A stretch of 29,616 bases of DNA from Pelomonas sp966111775 (lineage in GTDB: Bacteria; Pseudomonadota; Gammaproteobacteria; Burkholderiales; Burkholderiaceae_C). The stretch spans positions 1-29,616 of the forward strand of contig CBHWBD010000045.1 in the NCBI GenBank assembly GCA_966111775.1, in the 5' to 3' direction. This document shows, one piece after another, positions 15,479 through 22,306 of this stretch (its first letter is position 1; each line of letters starts with the position of its first letter). A program made the position numbers and the translations under genes. Under the pieces are notes generated by a model. The model was not told where the DNA came from, made no database searches, and saw nothing but the letters and a program-made list of their open reading frames with translations.

Positions 15479-15833
15479 GCAGGTCGCGGCAATGCGCCAG
15501 CAACGCCTCGGCCTGGGCCGGATCAAAGTCGCCATGCTGGACCTTGCGCACGCCCTGCTCATGCAGGCGCAGCTCGGTGCTCGCCGTCACACCGACACGG
15601 GCCAGGCAGGCCCGCACGCAGGCCAGCGGGCAACCGTCGATGGCGAGGATGGGCCGGCCGCTGCCGGCGGCGCGCTGGGCGGTGCGCACCAGCGCCTTGA
15701 CGCCGCCGCCCACGCCGGCGATGCAGGACATCTCCGCGTCGCCGGCACGGTCCAGGCGCACGGCCAGGTGATTGGCCAGCTGGGCCGCGCTGGAGCAGCC
15801 CGAGCAGGCGTAGACCAGGGGCAGCTCCTGCAC
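15450..15833 (-). CDS. DGC-domain putative zinc-binding protein
   Basis: A 127-residue protein of the DGC family. Cysteine motifs are YACSGCSSAAQ near the N-terminus, MSCIAGVGGG in the middle and IDGCPLACVRACL, which contains the Asp-Gly-Cys triplet that names the family. The family is annotated as zinc-binding, without a proven reaction. The start is GTG 15833, six bases after the stop of the gene before it, so the two minus-strand genes form a small operon. It converges on and overlaps nrdG by 29 bases. Its place beside nrdDG suggests an anaerobic role, but nothing in the sequence shows which. Confidence 0.82.
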   Translation of the reverse strand: MQELPLVYACSGCSSAAQLANHLAVRLDRAGDAEMSCIAGVGGGVKALVRTAQRAAGSGRPILAIDGCPLACVRACLARVGVTASTELRLHEQGVRKVQHGDFDPAQAEALLAHCRDLLSPAAAARV

Positions 15834-15839
15834 GGCGTC

Positions 15840-16232
15840 TCAGCCGATCAGCACCGCTTCACCGTCGGGGTTGAAGGGCAGCAGGCCACCGAACTCGCCG
15901 CTCTCGACGCGCTTGACCAGCAGCTCCAGCATGCGCTTGATCTCGCTGGCGGTCGTGCGGCCGGCCAGGGCGGCGGTGAACATCAGCTGCCAGGCTGGTC
16001 CGGCCTGGCGCGCCTCGGCAGCCAGGCTCTGGAAGTCCTTCAGGTCGGCGGGGTCCTTGTCCACGCACATCAGCGGCCGCAGCACGCCGCCTTCACCGGC
16101 GGCATGGGCGGCGCGCTGCTCCGGCGTCGCGTCGGCGTCGCACTCGGCGGTGGTGAAGACCATCAGCAGATGCTGGGGTTCGCGTTGCCTGCGGGCCATC
16201 ACCAGCAGATCGTCAAAGTGTTCGATGTTCAT
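15840..16232 (-). CDS. Conserved hypothetical protein (database name 'ribonucleotide reductase subunit alpha')
   Basis: A 130-residue soluble protein starting MNIEHFDDLL, with QHLLMVFTTAECD, GVLRPLMCVDKDPADL, WQLMFTAALAG and a C-terminal GGLLPFNPDGEAVLIG. Similar proteins in Burkholderiales carry the label ribonucleotide reductase subunit alpha, but nothing here resembles a ribonucleotide reductase; the name should not be taken as a function. ATG 16232 is chosen because it matches the family N-terminus; the frame continues upstream only as low-complexity arginine-rich sequence. It precedes the DGC gene by six bases on the same strand and is divergent from moaA. Confidence 0.72.
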   Translation of the reverse strand: MNIEHFDDLLVMARRQREPQHLLMVFTTAECDADATPEQRAAHAAGEGGVLRPLMCVDKDPADLKDFQSLAAEARQAGPAWQLMFTAALAGRTTASEIKRMLELLVKRVESGEFGGLLPFNPDGEAVLIG

Positions 16233-16375
16233 GAGCCCCAGTCTGAGCCGCCCGCGCCGCCGTCGGCGCATCCGACGGAGGAGGGCGGTATCGGCCGAAA
16301 GGACTAGGTGGCCCGCTGCCGCCTCCTGCCATGGCCGGATGGGCCGTGGCGCGGCGGCCCTCAAGAATCCACCGC

Positions 16376-17434
16376 ATGGAAGACAACGTGCACTGGACGG
16401 GCGCCGACGGCGCGCTGCGCGACCGCCGCCAGCGCCCGTGGCGCGACCTGCGCATCTCGCTGACCGACCGCTGCAACTTCCGCTGCGGCTATTGCATGCC
16501 GCGCAGCAAGTTCGGCCCGGGCCATCGCTTCCTGCCGCAGTCGCGGCTGCTGAACTTCGAGGAGATCGCCCAGGTGGCGCGCCAGGCCCTGGCCCTGGGC
16601 GTGCGTACGCTGCGCCTGACGGGCGGCGAGCCGCTGCTGCGCCGCGACCTGCATCAGCTCATCGGCCAGCTCGCCGCCTTGCGCACGCTGGACGGCACGC
16701 CGCCCGATCTGGCGCTGACGACCAATGGCAGCCTGCTGGCAGCCCAAGCCCAGGCCCTGCGCGACGCCGGCCTGAACCGCCTCACCGTCAGCCTCGACGC
16801 GCTGGACGACGCCGTCTTCCAGCGCATGAACGAGGTGGGATTTCCCGTCACCGAAGTGCTGCGCGGGCTGGAGGCGGCGCAGCTCGCCGGCTTCAAGTCC
16901 ATCAAGGTCAACATGGTGGTGCGGCGCGGCGTCAATGACGCCGAGGCATTGCCGTTGGCCGAATATTTCCGCGGCAGCGGCATGACGCTGCGCTTCATCG
17001 AGTTCATGGACGCCGGCCGCCACAACGGCTGGCAGCTCGGCGAGGTGCTGCCCAGTGCCGAGCTGCGCGCCCGCATCGCCGAGCGCTGGCCGCTGCAGGC
17101 GCTGCCGCCGACGCGCGGTGGCGAGACGGCCGAGCGCTGGCGCTATGCCGACGGCGCCGGCGAGATCGGCTTCATCAGCAGCGTCAGCAAGGCCTTCTGC
17201 GGCGATTGCACGCGCGCCCGGCTGACAGCCGAAGGCCGGCTCTACACCTGCCTGTTCGCGTCCGGCGGCGAGGACCTGCGGCCGCTGCTGCGCGACCCGC
17301 ATGGCAGCGAGGCCCGGCTGCGCGAGCGCCTGGCCGCCATCTGGGCCGCGCGCAGCGATGCCTATTCCGAGCAGCGCGAACGCCTGAGCGTGATCCGCAT
17401 CGAGCGGGCCGACATGCATGTGCTGGGCGGCTGA
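16376..17434 (+). CDS. moaA: GTP 3',8-cyclase MoaA (molybdenum cofactor biosynthesis)
   Basis: Radical SAM enzyme for the first step of molybdopterin synthesis (GTP to 3',8-cyclo-GTP). It has 352 residues. The N-terminal cluster is C33-C37-C40 (SLTDRCNFRCGYCMP), with LRLTGGEPLLRRDL next. The second, substrate-binding cluster is CGDCTRARLTAEGRLYTC (C-x2-C-x13-C). The chain ends in the MoaA-typical Gly-Gly (HVLGG). It starts at ATG 16376. NarG in this window needs the product, and placement within the denitrification block suggests a copy dedicated to anaerobic demand. No clear FNR/DNR box was found in the 143 bases between it and the divergent gene. Confidence 0.95.
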   Translation: MEDNVHWTGADGALRDRRQRPWRDLRISLTDRCNFRCGYCMPRSKFGPGHRFLPQSRLLNFEEIAQVARQALALGVRTLRLTGGEPLLRRDLHQLIGQLAALRTLDGTPPDLALTTNGSLLAAQAQALRDAGLNRLTVSLDALDDAVFQRMNEVGFPVTEVLRGLEAAQLAGFKSIKVNMVVRRGVNDAEALPLAEYFRGSGMTLRFIEFMDAGRHNGWQLGEVLPSAELRARIAERWPLQALPPTRGGETAERWRYADGAGEIGFISSVSKAFCGDCTRARLTAEGRLYTCLFASGGEDLRPLLRDPHGSEARLRERLAAIWAARSDAYSEQRERLSVIRIERADMHVLGG

Positions 17435-17445
17435 ATCGCCGCACC

Positions 17446-17459
17446 TTGCCCTGCATCAA
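17446..17459. promoter_or_regulatory. Probable FNR/DNR-type box before the NMO-nnrS-dnr run
   Basis: TTGCCCTGCATCAA has one mismatch in the left half (TTGC for TTGA) and a perfect right half ATCAA. The centre is 66.5 bases before ATG 17519; at -41.5 spacing the transcript would start near 17494. Because the run ends with the DNR-like regulator, this could be autoregulation. Weaker than the other boxes. Confidence 0.5.
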
Positions 17460-17518
17460 AGCGGCGCTGCCGCGTTGACGCCAGCATCGACACCTTCGCC
17501 TTCAACCCCAACGCCGTC

Positions 17519-18730
17519 ATGACCTCTTCTTCGCTGATCGAACGCATGGCGGCCGCCGGCCTGCGCCCCCTGCAGCTGGCAGGCCGCCAGCTGCTGCCCA
17601 TCGTGCAGGGCGGCATGGGCGTGGGCATCTCCGCCCATCGCCTGGCCGGCAATGTCGCCGCCTTGGGCGCCTGGGGCACCATCGCCTCGGTGGACTTGCG
17701 CCGCCACCATGCCGACCTGATGGCGCGCAGCGAGGGCCTGCGCGATGGCGACGAGAAGAAAGCCGTCATCCAGCAGGCCAACCAGGAGGCGCTGTCGCGC
17801 GAGATCCGCAAGGCTCGCGAGATCGCCGGCGGGCGCGGCCTGGTGGCCGTGAACGTGATGCGGGCGGTCACCGACTACGCGGCCTCGGTGCGCACGGCGC
17901 TGGAAGAGGGCGCCGACGCCCTTGTCGTCGGTGCCGGCCTGCCGCTGGACCTACCCGACCTGGCCCAGGATCATCCCGACACGGCCCTGGTGCCCATCCT
18001 CAGCGATGCCCGCGGCGTGGCCCTGCTGTGGCGCAAATGGGAGCGCCGCCAGCGCCTGCCCAGCGCCATCGTCATCGAGCACCCGGCCCATGCCGCGGGC
18101 CACCTCGGCGCGGCCCGCGTGGCCGACCTGGGCGATGCGCGCTTCGACTTCGAGACCGTGCTGCCGGCGGTGCGCCAGCATCTGCGCGATGCCGGCGTCG
18201 AAGGCCAGGTGCCGCTGATCGCCGCCGGTGGCGTGCGTCGCTGCGAGGACATCCAGCGCCTGCAGTCTCTTGGCGCCGACGCGGCCCAGCTCGGCACCGC
18301 CTTCGTCGCGACCGAGGAATGCGATGCCCATCCCAACTTCAAGCAGGTACTGGCCGAGGCGCGCGACGAGGACCTGATCGAGTTCACCAGCGTCGCCGGC
18401 CTGCCGGCCCGCGCCGTGCTGACACCGTGGCTGAAGAAATACCTGAAGGCCGAGGAGCGGCTGCAGGCCGTCGCCCAGCTCAAGCAGCGCTGCACCATGG
18501 CCTTCGACTGCCTGGCCCAGTGCGGTCTGCGCGACGGGCTCAAGGGCTGGGGCCAGTTCTGCATCGACCAGCGCCTGGCCGCGGCTCTGCGCGGCGAGAT
18601 GAGCAAGGGACTGTTCTTCCGCGGCCGCGGCGAGCTGCCCTTCGGGGCGCAGATCGCCAGCGTCAGCCAGTTGCTGGAGCGACTGCTGACGCCGGGTGTA
18701 CCCCTGGGCACACCCGCCACGCCGGCATGA
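17519..18730 (+). CDS. Nitronate monooxygenase-like NAD(P)H/FMN oxidoreductase
   Basis: A 403-residue TIM-barrel flavoprotein of the 2-nitropropane dioxygenase/nitronate monooxygenase superfamily. Visible landmarks are LPIVQGGMGVGISAHRLAGNVA at the N-terminus, ADALVVGAGLPLDLP, EHPAHAAGHLGA (the His-containing motif corresponding to the catalytic His region) and IAAGGVRRCEDIQRLQSLGADAAQLGTAF, the phosphate-binding end of the barrel. Similar genes sit beside nnrS in several denitrifiers, but the substrate there is not known to me. The stop overlaps nnrS by four bases (ATGA). No Shine-Dalgarno sequence is obvious before ATG 17519. Confidence 0.85.
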   Translation: MTSSSLIERMAAAGLRPLQLAGRQLLPIVQGGMGVGISAHRLAGNVAALGAWGTIASVDLRRHHADLMARSEGLRDGDEKKAVIQQANQEALSREIRKAREIAGGRGLVAVNVMRAVTDYAASVRTALEEGADALVVGAGLPLDLPDLAQDHPDTALVPILSDARGVALLWRKWERRQRLPSAIVIEHPAHAAGHLGAARVADLGDARFDFETVLPAVRQHLRDAGVEGQVPLIAAGGVRRCEDIQRLQSLGADAAQLGTAFVATEECDAHPNFKQVLAEARDEDLIEFTSVAGLPARAVLTPWLKKYLKAEERLQAVAQLKQRCTMAFDCLAQCGLRDGLKGWGQFCIDQRLAAALRGEMSKGLFFRGRGELPFGAQIASVSQLLERLLTPGVPLGTPATPA

Positions 18731-19953
18731 CGACAGGGGCTGCCGGGCCCTGGCGGCCGGGGCGGCTGTTGAGCGCGCCGCATCGCCTCGGCTTTGCCAT
18801 CGGCGCCGCGGCGATGAGCCTGTTCGCGCTGTGGTGGCTGCTGGTGCTGCTGGCTGCGCGTCTCGGTGTCGCGCCCGCCTGGGTGGTGCCGCCGACGCTG
18901 GCCCACGGCCTGCTGTTCACGCTCGGCTTCATGCCCGCCTTCATGAGCGGTTTCCTGTTCACGGCCGGCCCGCGCTGGCTGGGCCAGCCGGGCGTGGACG
19001 CGCGCACGTTGCGGACCGCCTTGCTGCAGCTGGCCGGCGGCTGGCTGCTGGCCCTCGTCGGCATGCATGCCAACCTGTGGTTGGCCGCCTTCGGTGTCGC
19101 CACCGCCGCCTGCGGCTGGCTGCGCCTGAGCCTGCGCTTCGCCGCCCTGTTGCGTGCCAGTCGCGTGCCGGACCGCCTGCATGCGCGCTGGGTGCTGGCG
19201 GCCTGTGGCGTCGGTGTCGCTGCGATGCTGCTGGCCTGCCTGGCCCTGCTGCAGGGCGACGCGACGCTGCTGCGCGCGGCCGTCCACCTCGGCTTGTGGG
19301 GCTTCATCGCGCCGGTCTATGCCGTCGTGTCCCACCGCATGATTCCCTTCTTCAGTGCGGCGGCCCTGCCGCAATTGGACGCCTGGCGGCCGAATGCGCT
19401 GCTGCTGCCCATGCTGGGCGGCCTGACCCTGGACGGCGTGGCCGAGATGGGCTGGCTGCCGCCGGCGCTGCTCGCGCCGCCGCTGGCCATCGCCGCGCTC
19501 GCCTTGCTTGCGCTGGCGCTGCGCTGGGGTCTGGCCCAGAGCCTGAAGGGGGCATCCCGGCGCCTGCTGGCCATGCTGCATGGCGGCTTTGTCTGGCTGG
19601 GGTTGGCGCTCGGCCTGCAGGCCGCCTCGCAGGCGCTGCTGGCGATGGGGCATGGCAGTCTGGGCGCCGCACCGCTGCACGCGCTGACGCTGGGCTGGCT
19701 GGGCTGCACGATGATCGCGATGGTGACGCGCGTGGCGGCCGGGCACAGCGGTCGGCCGCTGGCCATCGACCGCCTGGGCTGGGCGGTCTACCGGCTGCTG
19801 CAGCTCGGCGTGCTGTTGCGCGTGGCGGCGGCCCTGGGCCTGGCGGCCGGCTTGCTGCCGGCCGCCGCCATCTGGGCGGCCGTGACGGCCACCTGGGGCT
19901 GGCGCCACGGCGACTGGCTGGGACGTCCGCGCGTCGACGGCCGGCCGGGTTGA
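18727..19953 (+). CDS. nnrS: NnrS family haem-copper membrane protein
   Basis: A 408-residue polytopic protein with about twelve hydrophobic segments. The first stretch HRLGFAIGAAAMSLFALWW, the HGLLFTLGFMPAFMSGFLFTAGPRWLG block and SHRMIPFFSAAALP are NnrS hallmarks. NnrS binds haem and copper, is controlled by NO-responsive regulators and protects cells against nitrosative stress, partly by limiting dinitrosyl-iron complexes. It is coupled to the upstream flavoprotein gene by an ATGA overlap and is followed two bases later by the DNR-like regulator gene, a common arrangement in NO-linked operons. Confidence 0.93.
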   Translation: MTTGAAGPWRPGRLLSAPHRLGFAIGAAAMSLFALWWLLVLLAARLGVAPAWVVPPTLAHGLLFTLGFMPAFMSGFLFTAGPRWLGQPGVDARTLRTALLQLAGGWLLALVGMHANLWLAAFGVATAACGWLRLSLRFAALLRASRVPDRLHARWVLAACGVGVAAMLLACLALLQGDATLLRAAVHLGLWGFIAPVYAVVSHRMIPFFSAAALPQLDAWRPNALLLPMLGGLTLDGVAEMGWLPPALLAPPLAIAALALLALALRWGLAQSLKGASRRLLAMLHGGFVWLGLALGLQAASQALLAMGHGSLGAAPLHALTLGWLGCTMIAMVTRVAAGHSGRPLAIDRLGWAVYRLLQLGVLLRVAAALGLAAGLLPAAAIWAAVTATWGWRHGDWLGRPRVDGRPG

Positions 19954-19955
19954 AC

Positions 19956-20633
19956 ATGGAAGCCGTGCCCATCGAGCGCTGGCTGCAGCGCCTGCCCATC
20001 TTCAGCGAGATCGACGCGGCCTCGCTGCAGCGGCTGGCCGCCGCCGCGCGACTGCGCCCGCTGGAGCGCGGCGCCTTCGCGCTGCGGGCGGGCGACGGCT
20101 GTGACGCCTTCTTCGTCAACCTCGGCGAGCCGGTCAAGCTCTTCGTGCTGGCGCCCAACGGCAACGAGAAGGTCATCGAGCTGGTCTCGGCCGGCCAGAG
20201 CTTTGCCGAGGCGCTGATGTTCCTTGGCCGGCCCAGCCCCGTTAACGCCCAGGCCCTGGGCGACACCCGGCTGCTGGTGCTGCCGCGTGACGCCATGATC
20301 GAGGCCATGGCGGCCGACCAGCGCCTGGCCCTGCGCATGCTGGCCGGCCTGAGCCGGCGCCTGCACGGCCTGGTCGGCGACGTGCAGGCCTACGCGCTGC
20401 AGTCCGGCGTGCAGCGCGTCATCGGCTATCTGCTGCGCGATGCCGGCGACGACGGCGCCAGCACGGTGGTCCTGCCGGTCAGCAAGGCGACGCTGGCCTC
20501 GCGGCTGTCACTGACGCCCGAGTACTTCTCGCGCGTGCTGCGCGAGCTGGAGGAGGCCGGCCTCATCACGGTCGAGGGCCGGCGCATCCATATCGACGAC
20601 GTCAAGCGGCTCGCGGCCTATCCGCGGCCCTAG
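19956..20633 (+). CDS. dnr: DNR-like Crp/Fnr family transcriptional regulator
   Basis: A 225-residue CRP-fold regulator: cyclic-nucleotide-like sensor domain about residues 15-130 (LPIFSEIDAASLQRLAAAARL, then KLFVLAPNGNEKVIELVSAGQSFAEALMF), dimer helix, and a helix-turn-helix with SKATLASRLSLTPEYFSRVLREL. The E-x2-SR pattern of the recognition helix is that of FNR/DNR proteins reading TTGA half-sites. The FNR N-terminal cysteine cluster is absent, so an NO-sensing haem-type DNR is more likely than an O2-sensing FNR. It starts two bases after nnrS. Its stop overlaps the convergent gene by four bases. The boxes at 8057, 12491, 17446, 21569 and 21601 are its natural candidate targets. Confidence 0.88.
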   Translation: MEAVPIERWLQRLPIFSEIDAASLQRLAAAARLRPLERGAFALRAGDGCDAFFVNLGEPVKLFVLAPNGNEKVIELVSAGQSFAEALMFLGRPSPVNAQALGDTRLLVLPRDAMIEAMAADQRLALRMLAGLSRRLHGLVGDVQAYALQSGVQRVIGYLLRDAGDDGASTVVLPVSKATLASRLSLTPEYFSRVLRELEEAGLITVEGRRIHIDDVKRLAAYPRP

Positions 20634-21532
20634 GTGTTGAACAGCAGGGCCTGATCGCGCGGCTGCTCGATGCGCAGCGGCGCGCTGGCGTCCGGCGCCG
20701 CGGCCAGGCCGGCGGCGGCCAGGCGCTCGCGCCAGGACTCCGCGCCCAGCTGGGAGTTGGCGCGCAGCACCACGCTGAGACGCCATGGCCATTCCTCGCT
20801 TCCCGGGCCTTCGATGACGCGATCGATGCCACGCTGCTCGCGCAGCCTGGCCAGCAGCTCGGCCGAGGGCTCGATTCGCCGCCACAGCGCCAGCACGCCG
20901 AGCTGGGGCACGGGCGTGGGCGGCGGCTTCAGCACCAGGCCCTCGAGCTGGCCCCGGCGTCGCCAGGCGCTCAGGCTGGAAAGCACATGGTGCTCGCTGC
21001 AACCCAGCTGGCGGGCGCATTCGGCGAATGGTTTGGAGCAGACCTGCAGGCCCTGCTCCACGCAGGCGGCCAGGCGTGGGTCGTCGCAGCACAGCGTGGT
21101 GTCGAGCGCGGGCAGGCGCAGGCGTGCCAGCGGCGCCAGCGCCAGGCGCGAGAGCTGGCGGCGCAGCGCGCCCTCGTCCAGGGCTTCGACCTCGGCCCAG
21201 ACCGTCGGCAGCCCGGTGCCGGCGTCGGCGCGTTCGATGCGGAAGCAGCCCGGCAGCGTGGCCAGCGCGGCGACGAAGCCGGCGGGGGCGTCAAAGGCGA
21301 GTCGCCAGCGCTCGCGCCGAAGCGTGACCCCCCAGCGCACGCGGATGGGCTGCAAGGCGCCGCTGCGGTTCAGTTCGCGGCAGGTGCTCAGCAGTTCCCG
21401 CGGCGTCGCGCCGCTGCGCGCCGCCATCTGGCGGAAGGGCGAGGGGTGCAGCGGAAAGTCCTGCTGCCAGCCCTGGATCAGGGTCTGGCGCAGGCCGGCG
21501 CAGCAACTGGGCGGGGGCGCGGGAATCGGCAT
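20630..21532 (-). CDS. Divergent NirD/L/G/H-like AsnC-fold protein (siroheme decarboxylase family?)
   Basis: A 300-residue protein made of two similar halves, each with a winged-helix followed by an AsnC-like part. Half one starts LRQTLIQGWQQDFPLHPSPF; half two starts near residue 150 with LAACVEQGLQVCSKPFAECARQLG. That layout is that of fused NirD-NirL proteins, which decarboxylate siroheme on the way to haem d1. The usual second-half motif around CYRRPxDWPYNLF is only loosely kept (PGSEEWPWRLSVVLRAN), and key basic residues look replaced, so activity is uncertain and a haem-binding regulator is possible. Two FNR/DNR-type boxes precede it. No nirS or other d1 genes are in the window. Confidence 0.6.
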   Translation of the reverse strand: MPIPAPPPSCCAGLRQTLIQGWQQDFPLHPSPFRQMAARSGATPRELLSTCRELNRSGALQPIRVRWGVTLRRERWRLAFDAPAGFVAALATLPGCFRIERADAGTGLPTVWAEVEALDEGALRRQLSRLALAPLARLRLPALDTTLCCDDPRLAACVEQGLQVCSKPFAECARQLGCSEHHVLSSLSAWRRRGQLEGLVLKPPPTPVPQLGVLALWRRIEPSAELLARLREQRGIDRVIEGPGSEEWPWRLSVVLRANSQLGAESWRERLAAAGLAAAPDASAPLRIEQPRDQALLFNT

Positions 21533-21568
21533 AGTGGCCCATGCTCGGCTGCCCCACGAGGCCCGGCC

Positions 21569-21582
21569 TTGATCTGGTTCAA
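21569..21582. promoter_or_regulatory. FNR/DNR-type box (proximal) before the NirDL-like gene
   Basis: TTGATCTGGTTCAA is identical to the nrdD box. Its centre (21575.5) is 43.5 bases upstream of the minus-strand ATG at 21532; a class II start would fall at about 21534, essentially on the start codon, and no Shine-Dalgarno sequence is seen before that ATG. Confidence 0.75.
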
Positions 21583-21600
21583 ATTGACCTGGGCCGGAGT

Positions 21601-21614
21601 TTGAGCGGCGTCAA
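21601..21614. promoter_or_regulatory. FNR/DNR-type box (distal) before the NirDL-like gene
   Basis: TTGAGCGGCGTCAA fits TTGA-N6-TCAA and is centred 32 bp upstream of the proximal box, about three helical turns, so two dimers could sit on the same face. It lies between the NirDL-like gene and the 3' end of the gentisate operon. Confidence 0.55.
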
Positions 21615-21655
21615 GCTTGATGCGGTCGCGGCGGCCAGGAGCGCCCGCCTGTCGA

Positions 21656-22300
21656 TCAGCCCGCGTCGGGCTGCAGCGCCGGCGTGGCGTCGCGGAAGGC
21701 GGACAGCTGGGCACAGGTCGCGTCGACGTCGGCAATGCAGGGCCAGCGCTGCACGTCGACCTTGAAACGCCGGGCGCTTTCGACCTGGGGCACCAGGTAG
21801 ACGTCCGCCAGGGAGGGTGCGCCGCCGAAGCAGAAGGCGCCTCGCTGCGAGTCGCGAGCGAGCATGGATTCGATGGCGTCGAAGCCCGCCGTGATCCAGG
21901 TTGCGCACCAGCGGTTCACGGCCGCCTCGTCCGCACCGAAGTCATGGCGCAGCGCCTGCAGGATGCGCCGGTTGTTGACCGGGTGGATGTCGCAGCCCAC
22001 GATGGCCGCGAGAGCCCGGACATGGGCGCGCGCCTTGGGATCGGCCGGCAGCAGCGGCGGCTCGGGGTGGCGCTCTTCCAGCCATTCGAGGATGGCCGGC
22101 GACTGGATCAGCAGGCCGTCTGCCGGGCCGGTCTGCAGGGCCGGCACCAGGCCCTGGGGGTGGATGGCTCGGTGAGCGGCAGCGAGGTGCTGTTCGCGCC
22201 GCAGGTCGACGGGCTCCAGCTCGTAGGTCAGTCCCTTGAGGTTGAGGGCGATGCGCAGCCGGTGCGAGGTGCCGCTGCGGAAAAAACTGTAGAGCTTCAT
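21656..22300 (-). CDS. nagL: Maleylpyruvate isomerase (glutathione-dependent, zeta-class GST)
   Basis: Isomerises maleylpyruvate to fumarylpyruvate using glutathione, after gentisate ring cleavage. It has 214 residues. The N-terminal thioredoxin-like domain has FFRSGTSHRLRIALNLKG with the Ser/Thr of the GSH site, then QGLVPALQTG and LIQSPAILEWLEERHPEP. The C-terminal helical domain has AAIVGCDIHPVNNRRIL and CFGGAPSLADVYLVPQVESA. It matches the remembered Ralstonia U2 NagL more closely than maleylacetoacetate isomerases of tyrosine breakdown, and the gentisate neighbours agree. It is the last gene of the minus-strand operon, 6 bases after the transporter. Confidence 0.93.
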   Translation of the reverse strand: MKLYSFFRSGTSHRLRIALNLKGLTYELEPVDLRREQHLAAAHRAIHPQGLVPALQTGPADGLLIQSPAILEWLEERHPEPPLLPADPKARAHVRALAAIVGCDIHPVNNRRILQALRHDFGADEAAVNRWCATWITAGFDAIESMLARDSQRGAFCFGGAPSLADVYLVPQVESARRFKVDVQRWPCIADVDATCAQLSAFRDATPALQPDAG

Positions 22301-22306
22301 GGTTGT

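Noticed and set aside
16233..16364. Upstream extension of the conserved hypothetical gene on the minus strand
   Set aside because: The added 44 residues are arginine-rich and unlike the family, whose proteins begin near MNIEHF.
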